Of a stretch of DNA of 64,000 bases, positions 7,879 through 16,483 are shown one piece after another. Each line of letters opens with the position of its first letter. Position 1 is the first letter of the stretch. This stretch comes from Geoalkalibacter_A sp034189505 (lineage in GTDB: Bacteria > Desulfobacterota > Desulfuromonadia > Desulfuromonadales > Geoalkalibacteraceae). The notes beneath the pieces are model-generated. The model saw only the letters and a program-made list of their open reading frames with translations, searched no databases and was not told where the DNA came from. The translations under genes and the position numbers were made by a program. The stretch spans positions 1 to 64,000 of the forward strand of contig JAXHUR010000005.1 in the NCBI GenBank assembly GCA_034189505.1, written 5' to 3'.

Positions 7879-7880
7879 CG

Positions 7881-8486
7881 TTAAGCCTCCTTTGGTCGAT
7901 TTTTCAATTCACCGATTTTGTTCCGCATCTGCTCGAACAGACCTTCCATCCCCTCCTTGCGGGCGATTTCAGTATAAGTGCCACGGTAGTTCCGCACCAG
8001 GCTGACTTTCTCCACAATGACATCATAGACCAGCCACTGGCCCTGGCGATCGACCAGTTTGTAGGAGATGGGGATTTCGGCGCTGTCGGTGATGATCAGA
8101 GTCTCGACCTCGGCTCTGCGACCGTCGATTTTTTCAGAGACAAAACGCACCTCCTCATCTGTATAGCTCTCGATACGCCCCAGGTAGTTTGCTTCCAGCA
8201 ACTCGGAAAAGAGCTCCATGAAAGTCTCACGCTCGTCGGCATCGGCTTTTTTCCAGTAGGGTCCCAGCACCCACTGAGACATGGCCTGAAAATCGAAACG
8301 GGCCTTGATCAGCTCGGTCAAACGCTGGCGCTGCTGCTCACCTTTGATTGTGTCATCCTTGAGCGTATCAATCACCTGCTCGACAGTCTGCTCGATTTGC
8401 GCCATAGGTCCAGTGTCGGCAGAAAGTGCCGGAACCGGGGACAGGCACAGCAGCAGACAGGCCGTCGCCATCCACTTGCTGAACAT
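7881..8486 (-). CDS. mlaC: MlaC/Ttg2D periplasmic phospholipid-binding protein
   Basis: A 201-residue protein with a clear signal peptide (hydrophobic core about 7-20, Ala-rich cleavage region near 'ALSA'). It is followed by the MlaC/Ttg2D fold: 'IEQTVEQVIDTLKD', 'FDFQAMSQWVLGPYWKKA', 'FMELFSELLEANYLGRIESY' and 'VYDVIVEKVSLVRNYR'. MlaC shuttles phospholipid across the periplasm between MlaA at the outer membrane and the MlaFED transporter in the inner membrane. It is translated 24 nt after mlaA and ends 2 nt before the TTG start of the cNMP-binding gene, so the three are clearly one transcript. Confidence 0.92.
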   Translation of the reverse strand: MFSKWMATACLLLCLSPVPALSADTGPMAQIEQTVEQVIDTLKDDTIKGEQQRQRLTELIKARFDFQAMSQWVLGPYWKKADADERETFMELFSELLEANYLGRIESYTDEEVRFVSEKIDGRRAEVETLIITDSAEIPISYKLVDRQGQWLVYDVIVEKVSLVRNYRGTYTEIARKEGMEGLFEQMRNKIGELKNRPKEA

Positions 8487-8510
8487 AGACTCACTCCTCG
8501 GGAGAAAATA

Positions 8511-9272
8511 TTATTCGACAATCAGTGCTTCGCGGCGCTGCATATAACTGTCGCGGATAAACAGATAAGGGTCGAGTTGCTCCTTCTTGATGCTCTCATA
8601 GGTGTCCTCGTCGAGGGAGAGGGCATTGATACGGTCGGTCATCTTGACGGCTGTTTTGTGCCAGTTTTCGTCGAATACGTAGTTCCAGGGGTCAAGAAAG
8701 AAATCGCCGACCCGTCCCGCGGCATCGCGGGGTGTCGATGGACCGAAAACCGGCAGGACCAGGTAGAATCCCGACGGCACTCCGAAATACCCAAGGGTCT
8801 GCCCGGTATCCTCGTTTTTCATCTTCCACCCCAGGTGCTTGCTGGCCGGATCGAACAACCCCGCCACTCCCCAGGTGGAATTGACGACGAAGCGCCCCAG
8901 CTCGCGAGTTGCATCCCCGAAGCGGAACTGCAGCAGAGAATTGGCAAACCGCACCGGTGTCGCCACGTTGCTGAAGAAATTATCGACGGAGACCCGCGCA
9001 GGCTCGGGCACGATCCTGAAGCCTCGGGCAACAGGTTTCAGCAGGTAGAAATACAACTTGTCGTTGAACCAGAACATGGCGCGGTTGAAAGGCTCGATGG
9101 GGTCGTAGACCACCATGAGTTCTTCCTCGTATTCACCGGCAAAAGGATCAAAGGGTTCGGCATTGGTCTTCCCAACAGTCTGGTCGGCACTTCCGGTTTC
9201 CGCCGCAAACCCCGGTGCAGAAAAAAGCAAAAGCGTCGAAAAAATTCCTACCAAAAAGATAAAACGCCACAT
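8511..9272 (-). CDS. mlaA: MlaA/VacJ family outer-membrane lipid-asymmetry protein
   Basis: A 253-residue VacJ/MlaA protein. Family motifs are 'YDPIEPFNRAMFWFND' (about 55-70), 'FANSLLQFRFGDATRELGRFVVNSTWGVAGLFDPA' and 'TLGYFGVPSGFYLVLPVFGPS'. MlaA sits in the outer membrane and removes misplaced phospholipid from the outer leaflet. The N-terminus has a signal peptide ('LLLFSAPGFAAE'), but no cysteine follows the hydrophobic core, so the usual lipoprotein anchor of E. coli MlaA is missing. In E. coli mlaA is a separate gene, whereas here it lies between mlaD and mlaC in the same operon, which fits one assembled pathway. Confidence 0.92.
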   Translation of the reverse strand: MWRFIFLVGIFSTLLLFSAPGFAAETGSADQTVGKTNAEPFDPFAGEYEEELMVVYDPIEPFNRAMFWFNDKLYFYLLKPVARGFRIVPEPARVSVDNFFSNVATPVRFANSLLQFRFGDATRELGRFVVNSTWGVAGLFDPASKHLGWKMKNEDTGQTLGYFGVPSGFYLVLPVFGPSTPRDAAGRVGDFFLDPWNYVFDENWHKTAVKMTDRINALSLDEDTYESIKKEQLDPYLFIRDSYMQRREALIVE

Positions 9273-9310
9273 TCATCTGACCCTTTCAACCCGTTTTTTT
9301 CAGTCCGAAG

Positions 9311-9757
9311 TTACTGGCTCTCAAATATGTACTTGCTGATGAGTTCTTCCAGGTTGATGGCAGACTCAGTTTCTTCGATCTCGCCGCCCGGTTCGATGTA
9401 TTCAGGAAATCCCCCTGGAGAAATGCTGATATATCGGTCGCCGATGACTCCTGCGGTACGGATGGAGGCAATGCTGTCCACAGTCAACCGGACATCATTG
9501 TTCAGGGAGAGTTCGACGACCGCTTCATACATCTCCGGGTCAAGGTGAATACGGCTGACCTTGCCGACCGGCACACCGGCCACCTGCACGACCGCCCCCT
9601 CTTTGAGACCGGCAATAGAGCCGAATCGCGCTTCGACCCGGTAGGTATCGCGCTGCAGAAGATCAATGTCGCCCAAACGGATGGAGATCCAGGCAAAGCA
9701 TAGAAATCCGGCGACCAGAAAAATGCCGACGGCCATTTCCAGATTAAACCGTTTCAT
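9311..9757 (-). CDS. mlaD: MlaD family MCE-domain protein
   Basis: A 148-residue protein with one N-terminal membrane helix (about 6-26) and one MCE domain (about 36-115). Motifs are 'VEARFGSIAGLKEGAVVQVAG' and 'ASIRTAGVIGDRYISISPGG'. MlaD forms a hexameric ring attached to the MlaEF transporter and passes phospholipid to MlaC. The frame extends upstream to 9814, but the ATG at 9757 is preceded by AAGAGGAG and begins directly with the membrane helix, so I choose it. It overlaps the end of mlaF by 14 nt. The C-terminal tail is acidic and short, as in the single-MCE members. Confidence 0.92.
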   Translation of the reverse strand: MKRFNLEMAVGIFLVAGFLCFAWISIRLGDIDLLQRDTYRVEARFGSIAGLKEGAVVQVAGVPVGKVSRIHLDPEMYEAVVELSLNNDVRLTVDSIASIRTAGVIGDRYISISPGGFPEYIEPGGEIEETESAINLEELISKYIFESQ

Positions 9758-10544
9758 AAAGCACGGACTCCTCTTGGTCACTCGAATAGATCGGTCCCAT
9801 AGTGGTTTCGACATATTCTCGAATTAACGGGTTTTTGCTGAGCTGAAACTCTTCCGGCGACATGCATCCCTGTATCTGTCCGTCAGCGAGAAGCGCAACA
9901 AAATCAGCCAGTTTAAAAATCTTGGGCACGTCGTGGCTGACGATGACCGCTGTATAACCAAGTTTCTGCTGGGTCTTGTGAAACAAACGATAGATTTCAT
10001 TGCTTTTGTGCACATCGAGCCCGGTGGTCGGTTCATCGAGGAATACGACCTGCGGGTTGAGCACCAGCGCCCGGGCCAGCCCCACTCGCTTACGCATACC
10101 GCCCGAGATCTGCGCAGGATATTTATCTTCCGAACCTTCAAGATCCATCAGAGACAGCTTGTCCATCACCTTCTCCCGCACCCACAGTTCATCGTGGCGG
10201 GTGCGCTCTCGCAACGGCAGCGCCACGTTATCAAAGACGGTCATGGAATCAAACAGCGCGGCATTCTGAAACAGAACACCGAAACGGGTTCGGATCTCCT
10301 TGAGTTCGCGGGAACGGATGCGATTGATATCACGCCCGAAAACCCTGACCTGCCCTTTATCCGGCCGCATCAGACCCAGCATATGCTTGAGGATCACACT
10401 TTTGCCCTGGCCGCTTGCGCCGACAATGACGGTCGTTGTACCCTTGCGGATCGCAAGGTCGATTCCATTGAGTACGACCTGACGACCGAAAGCTTTATAT
10501 AGACTTGACAATTCTATGACGATGTCTTCCGACGTTTCGCCCAT
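9744..10544 (-). CDS. mlaF: MlaF ABC transporter ATP-binding protein
   Basis: A 266-residue ABC ATPase. Walker A 'GASGQGKS' is at 42-49, the signature 'ISGGMRKR' at about 146-153, and Walker B 'VVFLDEP' at about 166-172, with the switch histidine in 'IVSHD'. 'SGGM' in place of 'SGGQ' is characteristic of the MlaF/Mkl lipid-transport ATPases. It powers lipid movement through MlaE with the MlaD ring. It lies 49 nt after mlaE and overlaps mlaD, consistent with stoichiometric assembly of the inner-membrane complex. Confidence 0.95.
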   Translation of the reverse strand: MGETSEDIVIELSSLYKAFGRQVVLNGIDLAIRKGTTTVIVGASGQGKSVILKHMLGLMRPDKGQVRVFGRDINRIRSRELKEIRTRFGVLFQNAALFDSMTVFDNVALPLRERTRHDELWVREKVMDKLSLMDLEGSEDKYPAQISGGMRKRVGLARALVLNPQVVFLDEPTTGLDVHKSNEIYRLFHKTQQKLGYTAVIVSHDVPKIFKLADFVALLADGQIQGCMSPEEFQLSKNPLIREYVETTMGPIYSSDQEESVLYETV

Positions 10545-10593
10545 TATTCATCCCCTCAAAAATCCCGTCAAAACCTTTTCGCCCGCTGCCAGT

Positions 10594-11382
10594 CTACAGC
10601 ATGATGGCAGAGATCAGATAATCCCATGCCAGTACCGACACGGAGGACAACACCACCGCGTCGGTCGTTGCACGACTGACGCCTTCAGCTCCGAAGCCTC
10701 CCCCTCGCTCAAGATGAAGAAAATACCCTTTGGCCGCACTGATCCATACCAACATCAGCCCAAAAACAAACGACTTGACCAGTCCCATTTTGACATCAGC
10801 CCAAACGACGCTGTCATACATTCCCTGGAAATAAGCCCCCTGATTGATCCCGAGCAGAACCACTCCGATCAGCCACCCGCCCAAGATGCCGACAACATCA
10901 AAAATTGCGGTCAAAAGCGGCATGGAAAGCAGCGCGGCCACAAACTTGGGGACCATAAGGTATTTGTAGGGATCGATCGCCATGCATTCGAGGGCATCGA
11001 TCTGCTCGGAATTGCGCATGATGCCGATCTCGGCACAGATTGCCGAACCAGCGCGTCCGACGACCATCAGGGCCGCAACGACCGGCCCGAGTTCACGAAT
11101 CAGGCTGAGCGCCACCGCCGAACCAAGCATCCCTTCCGAGCCGAACTTGCGCAGCGTGTAATAGCCCTGCAGTGCCAGAACCATTCCGGTAAAAGCGCCG
11201 GTAAAGACGATGACAAAGGTAGAACGCGTCCCGATGAAATGAATTTGGCGCAGGATGGGATATATTTTATAGGGTGGTTTGAAGATAGAAAACAGGCAAA
11301 GGCCGAGAAAGAGCCCCATCCGGCCCAATTGCTCTAGAATAAAAAGGCATTGATCGCCCAACCGTTCAAACATTCGCAGCAT
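10594..11382 (-). CDS. mlaE: MlaE permease of the phospholipid ABC transporter
   Basis: A 262-residue integral membrane protein with five or six hydrophobic segments. It carries the MlaE-family signatures 'ALQGYYTLRKFGSEGMLGSAVALSLIRELGPVVAAL' (split over residues about 77-111) and 'RAGSAICAEIGIMRNSEQIDAL'. Two copies of the permease would form the core of the MlaFEDB complex. It is the first gene of the operon; 243 bp of AT-rich DNA separates it from the Lon-like gene upstream. The ribosome-binding site is weak (GTGGAC), and an alternative in-frame ATG is the fourth codon. Confidence 0.94.
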   Translation of the reverse strand: MLRMFERLGDQCLFILEQLGRMGLFLGLCLFSIFKPPYKIYPILRQIHFIGTRSTFVIVFTGAFTGMVLALQGYYTLRKFGSEGMLGSAVALSLIRELGPVVAALMVVGRAGSAICAEIGIMRNSEQIDALECMAIDPYKYLMVPKFVAALLSMPLLTAIFDVVGILGGWLIGVVLLGINQGAYFQGMYDSVVWADVKMGLVKSFVFGLMLVWISAAKGYFLHLERGGGFGAEGVSRATTDAVVLSSVSVLAWDYLISAIML

Positions 11383-11460
11383 ACAGACACGTCCACATCA
11401 CAGAATAAAGAGGCCCAAACTTAAGAGTCGAAAGCCGAGCGAACCCTTACTTTACTATTA

Positions 11461-11488
11461 AATCTAACAGATTTTTTTGAAATCCCAA
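11461..11488 (-). promoter_or_regulatory. Possible promoter of the Mla operon
   Basis: On the minus strand TTGGGA (11483-11488) and TAGATT (11461-11466) are spaced by 16 nt in the most AT-rich part of the 243-bp gap before mlaE. The match is modest and many A/T hexamers occur here, so this is a suggestion only. No terminator for the Lon-like gene is visible in the same gap. Confidence 0.3.
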
Positions 11489-11625
11489 AAAATTAAAATG
11501 TTCTTACATCTGATGCAATTGTGAGCTACCAGCTATGCGCCGATTTAAAATGTATAGTTTCCGCCAAGGTTCAAGGCCCCAGGCAAAATATAACGGAAAA
11601 GCAAACCGAACCGGGCTGAACTGAT

Positions 11626-14037
11626 TTATCCGCCTTTCTCGTCCCCCTTTCCGAATTTATGCAGTGTTTCGGCCATTTTCAGCAGGCGCTGATCGACCTT
11701 CCCGTTGATGGTGCCCTCCGGCCAGTTCCCGCCGCTGTCCCGCTCGCCGGCAGGCATGCCCGTGAGGATTTCGATCCCCTCGTCCACGGTCTCCACAGCC
11801 CAGATATGAAACTCGTCCTTCTCCACCGCCTCTCGCACGTCGCGATCGAGCATCAGGCTTTTGAGGTTCGGGCGGGGGATGATGACCCCCTGCTCACCGG
11901 TCAGGCCCTTGGCCTTGCATACGGCATAATAGCCCTCGATCTTTTCGTTGATGCCGCCGATAGGCTGCACCTTGCCGTGCTGGTTGATGGAACCGGTCAC
12001 CGCGATCCCCTGCTTGATGGGGACTTCGGCCAGAGAGGACAACAGGGCATAGAGTTCGGCGCATGAGGCGCTGTCCCCTTCAACTCCGGCATAGGACTGC
12101 TCAAAGCAGATGGATGCAGAGAGGGCCAGAGGCTTGTCCTGGGCGAAGCGCTCGCCGAAGAAGCCGGTGAGAATCATCACGCCTTTGTCATGAATCGGAC
12201 CGGAGAGCTTGGACTCGCGCTCGATGTTGATCATCGAGCCTTTGCCGAGATAGGTACGCACCGTCAGGCGTGACGGCTTGCCGAAGGAATAGTCGCCGAG
12301 CTGATAAACCGAAAGGCCGTTGATCTGCCCCGTCATTTCGCCTTCGGTGTCCACCAGCAGGGTGCCGTCTTCGATCAATTCCTGAATTTTCTCTTCGATC
12401 TTGTTGCACCGGTAGACGCGTGCTTCGATGGCCAGGTCAACGTGCTTGGAGCCGACCCGGTCGCACCCCTCCTTTCCCGCATAATGAGCTGCTTCGCGAA
12501 TCAGGTTGGCGATTTCGAGAAAACAGGAGGAGAATTTGCCCTGATCCTCACTCAGCCGCGCAGAATGTTCGATGGTGCGCGCAACCGCCTGTCGATCGAA
12601 ATGCAGCAGTTCTTCATCGGTGCATTTCGCGCCGATAAAAAGGGCGTACTGCTGGGTGTTCTCCCAGGTATTTTTCATCATGCGGTCAAAGTCGGCTTTG
12701 ACTTTGAAAAATTTGCGGAAATCCGGATCGTACTGAAACAGCAGATAGTACAGCAGCGGCGTGCCGATCAGGATAATCTTGCAGGAAAGAGGCACCGGAC
12801 GGGGCTTGAGGGTGACCGTAGCCAGGAGCCGGAACTGTTCGGTCATGTCCTCGATCTTGACTTCCCTGTTGCGGATGCAGCGCTTGAGTGCCTCGTAGGA
12901 GAAAAGATTGATCAGCACCTCGCGGCAGTCCAGAATAAGGTAGCCGCCATTGGCCCGATGCAGGGCGCCGGGCTTGATCATGGTGAAATTGGTGGAGGCG
13001 TTGCCCATCTGAATCACATGCTCGACACGGCCGAACAGGTTGAAATAGGTCGGGTTGGCTTCATAAACGACAGGGGCGCCTTCGAGTTGATGATTATCGA
13101 CAAACAGGTTGACAAGGTAGCGCTCGAAAGACGGGCCCTGCTCCGGCATCTTCATACCCGGCAGCGCAATCTGCGGCCCCTTGCTGGGACGCAGTTCCTC
13201 AATGCGCCCCAGGATGTCCTTCTTGCAGTTTTTGAAGTGCTCCAGCACCCGCTCCTGGTCCGTGTATTTTTTCTCCAGTTCCTCGAACAGCGGCTCCATG
13301 CCGTAATTGACAACCTCTTTTTCCATCTCGGCCGTTTCCCGCCGTGCCTGCTCTTCGAGTTTTCGCACTTCACGCAGGGTATCGTTGAGATTATTCTGTA
13401 AAGCCGTGCCGCGCTCGTCAAGTTCAGCCTTTTGCTGGTCGGAGAGTTCTTCGTATTCCTCCTGCGAAAGGGGGTGCCCCTCCTTCACCGGAACCAGGAC
13501 CAGACCGCTGACGGTGCGCTGCAGCATAAATCCTTTTTCCTCAGCCTGGCGCTCCAGTTCCTGGAACAGGGCCTTGTGCTTTTCCTGGTGTTCCGAGGAA
13601 ATCTTGTTCTTCTGCTCTTCGTACTCCTTGCTTTCAAAGACCTTCGGGATTTCTTCCGTCAGACGCTCCACCAGTCGGTCGACATCCTTCTTGAGCTCCT
13701 GCCCCTTTCCGGCCGGAAGACGAATGTAATCAGGGCGGGTCCCATCATCGAAGTCGTGAACATAGCACCAGTCGTCGGGGACAGGCTGCCCCTTGGAACG
13801 GCTGTTGAGAATTTTTTTGATGGAGGACGAACGACCGGTGCCTGGTTCTCCAAGGATAAAGATATTAAATCCGCTGTCCTTGATGCCAAGACCGAAATCG
13901 ATAGCCGTCAAGGCCCGGTCCTGGCCGATGGTGCCTTCAAGTGGCGGCAGTTCCCGGGTGGTCTCGAATTCGAACTGATTCGGATCGCAATGCCAGGTCA
14001 AAGCCTGGGGATCAAGTCGCAGATGATCAGTGGGCAT
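11626..14037 (-). CDS. Lon-like ATP-dependent protease (AAA_32 / Lon C-terminal type)
   Basis: An 803-residue protein of the Lon-related family with an N-terminal AAA-type ATPase lacking the LAN domain. Walker A 'GEPGTGRSS' is at 63-71. A long Glu/Lys-rich coiled-coil insertion follows (about 105-290), and the Lon-type protease domain is at the C-terminus. Ser656 in 'GDSAS' and Lys699 in 'GGINEK' stand 43 residues apart, the same spacing as the Ser/Lys dyad of E. coli Lon, so an active serine-lysine protease is expected. The substrate is unknown. It starts 64 nt after the pyruvate dehydrogenase E2 gene in the same direction, so it may be co-transcribed with pdhABC. It differs from classical LonA in domain order. 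Confidence 0.9.
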   Translation of the reverse strand: MPTDHLRLDPQALTWHCDPNQFEFETTRELPPLEGTIGQDRALTAIDFGLGIKDSGFNIFILGEPGTGRSSSIKKILNSRSKGQPVPDDWCYVHDFDDGTRPDYIRLPAGKGQELKKDVDRLVERLTEEIPKVFESKEYEEQKNKISSEHQEKHKALFQELERQAEEKGFMLQRTVSGLVLVPVKEGHPLSQEEYEELSDQQKAELDERGTALQNNLNDTLREVRKLEEQARRETAEMEKEVVNYGMEPLFEELEKKYTDQERVLEHFKNCKKDILGRIEELRPSKGPQIALPGMKMPEQGPSFERYLVNLFVDNHQLEGAPVVYEANPTYFNLFGRVEHVIQMGNASTNFTMIKPGALHRANGGYLILDCREVLINLFSYEALKRCIRNREVKIEDMTEQFRLLATVTLKPRPVPLSCKIILIGTPLLYYLLFQYDPDFRKFFKVKADFDRMMKNTWENTQQYALFIGAKCTDEELLHFDRQAVARTIEHSARLSEDQGKFSSCFLEIANLIREAAHYAGKEGCDRVGSKHVDLAIEARVYRCNKIEEKIQELIEDGTLLVDTEGEMTGQINGLSVYQLGDYSFGKPSRLTVRTYLGKGSMINIERESKLSGPIHDKGVMILTGFFGERFAQDKPLALSASICFEQSYAGVEGDSASCAELYALLSSLAEVPIKQGIAVTGSINQHGKVQPIGGINEKIEGYYAVCKAKGLTGEQGVIIPRPNLKSLMLDRDVREAVEKDEFHIWAVETVDEGIEILTGMPAGERDSGGNWPEGTINGKVDQRLLKMAETLHKFGKGDEKGG

Positions 14038-14101
14038 AGAGATATCCTCCCCGAAAAAACATTAAAACAGAGCGGTCGCAAAGGGCCTTTTTCCTGGCCG
14101 C

Positions 14102-15442
14102 CTATCCGTCGTCCTCTGCCGCCACGAGTGTGACAGGCGCCTCCAGATAGTCGCGTACGGTATTGAGAAAATCGGCGGCATCAGCGCCATCGAGGACACG
14201 GTGGTCGGCAGAGAGGGTCAGGCGCATGCGCGGGATGACTGCGAGATCTCCCTGTCCACCATCCGCCACCGGTTCATACTGCACCGCGCCGACAGCCAGT
14301 GCGGTAGCCTGGGGTGGGGTGATGATGGCCGTAAAAGACTCAACCCCCAGCATCCCCATATTGGAAACGGTAAAAGTCCCATCAGTCATCTCTTCAGTCT
14401 TCAGGCGCCCCTGATGCGCTTTTTCAGCCAGTTCCCGCGCCCGCTCACCAATACGACGTACCGACATCTGTGCACAATCACGGATGACAGGGCTGTAAAG
14501 ACCTTTTTCAGTGGCGACGGCGAGTGCAACGTTGATCTCGTCAAGCAGTTCAACCTCTCCGCCATTCCAGCGGCTGTTGACTTGAGGATGGTCCCGTAAA
14601 GCACGCGCCGCGGCGGCCAGAATAAAATCATTGACCGAAAGACCGAGCTGCGAATGAAAATGCATGACATCGCTCATGTCCACCGCGACGGTGACATAAA
14701 AATGCGGCACATTCTGCCAGCTTTGCGTCATTTTTTTTGCGATGGAGCGGCGAATCCCGCCAGATCTTTCGCTGGAAGCCCCGCGTTTCGATTTCTGCCT
14801 GCCGGATCCACCCTGACGGCCTTTTCTTCTCCTCCGTCCCGGGCGGTGGGCCTCTTCCTTCTCTGCCGCAGAACTCTGCTGCTGCAGAAAACGCTCGACA
14901 TCTTTGACGCCGATGCGGCCACCGGGACCGGTCCCTCGAATATGACGCAGATCAAGGTCATGCTCTTCAGCGAGCTTGCGGGCTTCGTCCGAAATCCGGC
15001 TGACCTGCCAGACGCGGGCACGCACTGGCGTTTCCCGCCCCCCTTCGGGCGATTCCTCGGCTCCGTCATCGCCGCGACGCTCGGCAGCCTCTTCCTCTTC
15101 TTCCTCTTCTTCCTCTTCTTCCTCTTCTTCCTCTTTCGATGACGATGGGGCGGGCGGTTCGCTTTCAACCGGAGGTTCTTCCTCTGCCGCCTGCGGTGCC
15201 TCACCCTGGGCGTCAAGCACTGCCAGAACGGTCCCAACTGCGACCGTTTCTCCTTCCTCGACCTTGATCGACTTGACCACCCCGGATTCGAACGCTTCCA
15301 TCTCCATGGCAGCCTTATCCGTTTCGACCTCCGCGACAACCTGGCCTTTTTCGACTTTTTCCCCCTCCTTGATACGCCATTGAAGGAGAGTGCCTTCTTC
15401 CATGGTATCGCTGAGCTTCGGCATTTTTATCTGTTGGGACAT
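14102..15442 (-). CDS. pdhC: Pyruvate dehydrogenase E2, dihydrolipoyllysine acetyltransferase
   Basis: A 446-residue E2 subunit. One lipoyl domain (1-77) carries the lipoylated lysine in 'ETDKAAM' (Lys43). A peripheral-subunit-binding domain ('ISDEARKLAEEHDLDL...GTGPGGRI') is at about 148-188, and the catalytic acyltransferase domain has the active-site 'HRVLDG' near the C-terminus. The linker after the lipoyl domain contains 15 consecutive Glu (104-118), and the second linker is very rich in Arg, Lys and Gly, so the two hinges have opposite charge. It transfers acetyl groups from E1 to CoA in the cytosolic complex. It follows pdhB by 30 nt. The E3 partner is probably lpdA at 21566. Confidence 0.94.
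   Translation of the reverse strand: MSQQIKMPKLSDTMEEGTLLQWRIKEGEKVEKGQVVAEVETDKAAMEMEAFESGVVKSIKVEEGETVAVGTVLAVLDAQGEAPQAAEEEPPVESEPPAPSSSKEEEEEEEEEEEEEEEAAERRGDDGAEESPEGGRETPVRARVWQVSRISDEARKLAEEHDLDLRHIRGTGPGGRIGVKDVERFLQQQSSAAEKEEAHRPGRRRRKGRQGGSGRQKSKRGASSERSGGIRRSIAKKMTQSWQNVPHFYVTVAVDMSDVMHFHSQLGLSVNDFILAAAARALRDHPQVNSRWNGGEVELLDEINVALAVATEKGLYSPVIRDCAQMSVRRIGERARELAEKAHQGRLKTEEMTDGTFTVSNMGMLGVESFTAIITPPQATALAVGAVQYEPVADGGQGDLAVIPRMRLTLSADHRVLDGADAADFLNTVRDYLEAPVTLVAAEDDG
15089..15133 (-). repeat. Triplet-based tandem repeat coding for 15 Glu in E2
   Basis: Forty-five bases of GAG/GAA codons, made mostly of four copies of a 9-bp unit (CTCTTCTTC on the plus strand). The regular unit means length could change by slippage in whole codons, altering the charge and reach of the lipoyl-domain linker without breaking the frame. 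Confidence 0.85.
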
Positions 15443-15472
15443 GACGGTCTCCCTTTAAGGTCTCCCTTTAAA

Positions 15473-16450
15473 TCAAAACTCCATGACTTCGCGCACACGT
15501 GCAACCACCCGGTCGACATCAGGCAGGGCGGCCTGCTCCAATTTCTTGTTGTAAGGCATGGGGACATCGGCCGATCCGACCCGCAGCACCGGCGCCGACA
15601 AAGAGGCAAATGCATGCTCCATCACCAGGGCCGCAAGTTCTCCTCCCCAGCCACCGGTCAACCAGCACTCTTCCACCGTCACCGCACGGCCGGTTTTCTC
15701 AACCGATTCAAGCACAGTGGGCAGGTCCAGCGGATTGAGTCCGCGCAGGTCCAGAACCTCGGCTTCGATCCCCTGCTCGGCGAGCTTTTCAGCAGCTTCC
15801 AGGCAGACATAGACCATACGCGACAATGTGATCAGCGTCACATCCTTGCCCTTACGCTTGATATCCGCAACTCCGAGGGGAATCGTGACGTCGCCTTCCG
15901 GCACCTCTCCCTTGACCCCGTAGAGGCCTTCGTGCTCAACGAAGAAAACGGGATCATCGCTGCGGATGGCGCTTTTGAGCAACCCCTTGGCATCGGCCGG
16001 CATCGATGGCGCAACAACTCGCAGACCTGGGCAGTGCATCAACAGCGCCTCAATGGAGTGGGAGTGCTGGGCGCCGAGTTGATGCCCGGCTCCGCCAGGG
16101 GCGCGAATCGTCAGAGGAACCTTGGTCTGCCCTCCGAACATATAGCGCACCACCGCCACGTGATTCATGATCTGGTCCATGGCCACCAGGCCGAAATTCA
16201 CCGTCATCAACTCAACGATGGGGCGCAGCCCGGTCATGGCTCCCCCGCAACCGAAACCCACCAAGCCAGCTTCGGAAATCGGCGTATCGATGACTCGCTT
16301 TTCACCAAAACGGGCCAACAGGCCTTTGGTTACCTTGAAAGAGCCTTCATACAGGGCGACATCTTCCCCAAGGAGGATGGTCTGCGGGTCACGCCCCATT
16401 TCCTCTTGCAGGGCTTGATTGATCGCGTCACGACAGGTTATCTGAGCCAT
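15473..16450 (-). CDS. pdhB: Pyruvate dehydrogenase E1 component, beta subunit
   Basis: A 325-residue transketolase-like subunit. It shows the N-terminal 'DAINQALQEEM' and 'LLGEDVA' motifs, the central 'MTVNFGLVAMDQI' and 'GGAGHQLGAQHSHSIEA' segments, and a C-terminal transketolase domain ending in 'DVPMPYNKKLEQAALPD'. Together with PdhA it forms the alpha2beta2 thiamine-diphosphate E1 that decarboxylates pyruvate. 'MPYNKKLE' points to pyruvate or an acetoin-type substrate rather than branched-chain keto acids, but the three are hard to separate without a tree. It lies 33 nt after pdhA with a GGAG site before the ATG. Confidence 0.92.
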   Translation of the reverse strand: MAQITCRDAINQALQEEMGRDPQTILLGEDVALYEGSFKVTKGLLARFGEKRVIDTPISEAGLVGFGCGGAMTGLRPIVELMTVNFGLVAMDQIMNHVAVVRYMFGGQTKVPLTIRAPGGAGHQLGAQHSHSIEALLMHCPGLRVVAPSMPADAKGLLKSAIRSDDPVFFVEHEGLYGVKGEVPEGDVTIPLGVADIKRKGKDVTLITLSRMVYVCLEAAEKLAEQGIEAEVLDLRGLNPLDLPTVLESVEKTGRAVTVEECWLTGGWGGELAALVMEHAFASLSAPVLRVGSADVPMPYNKKLEQAALPDVDRVVARVREVMEF

Positions 16451-16483
16451 TGGATTCTCCTGCGGGAATTGCGTTTTGAGAAA

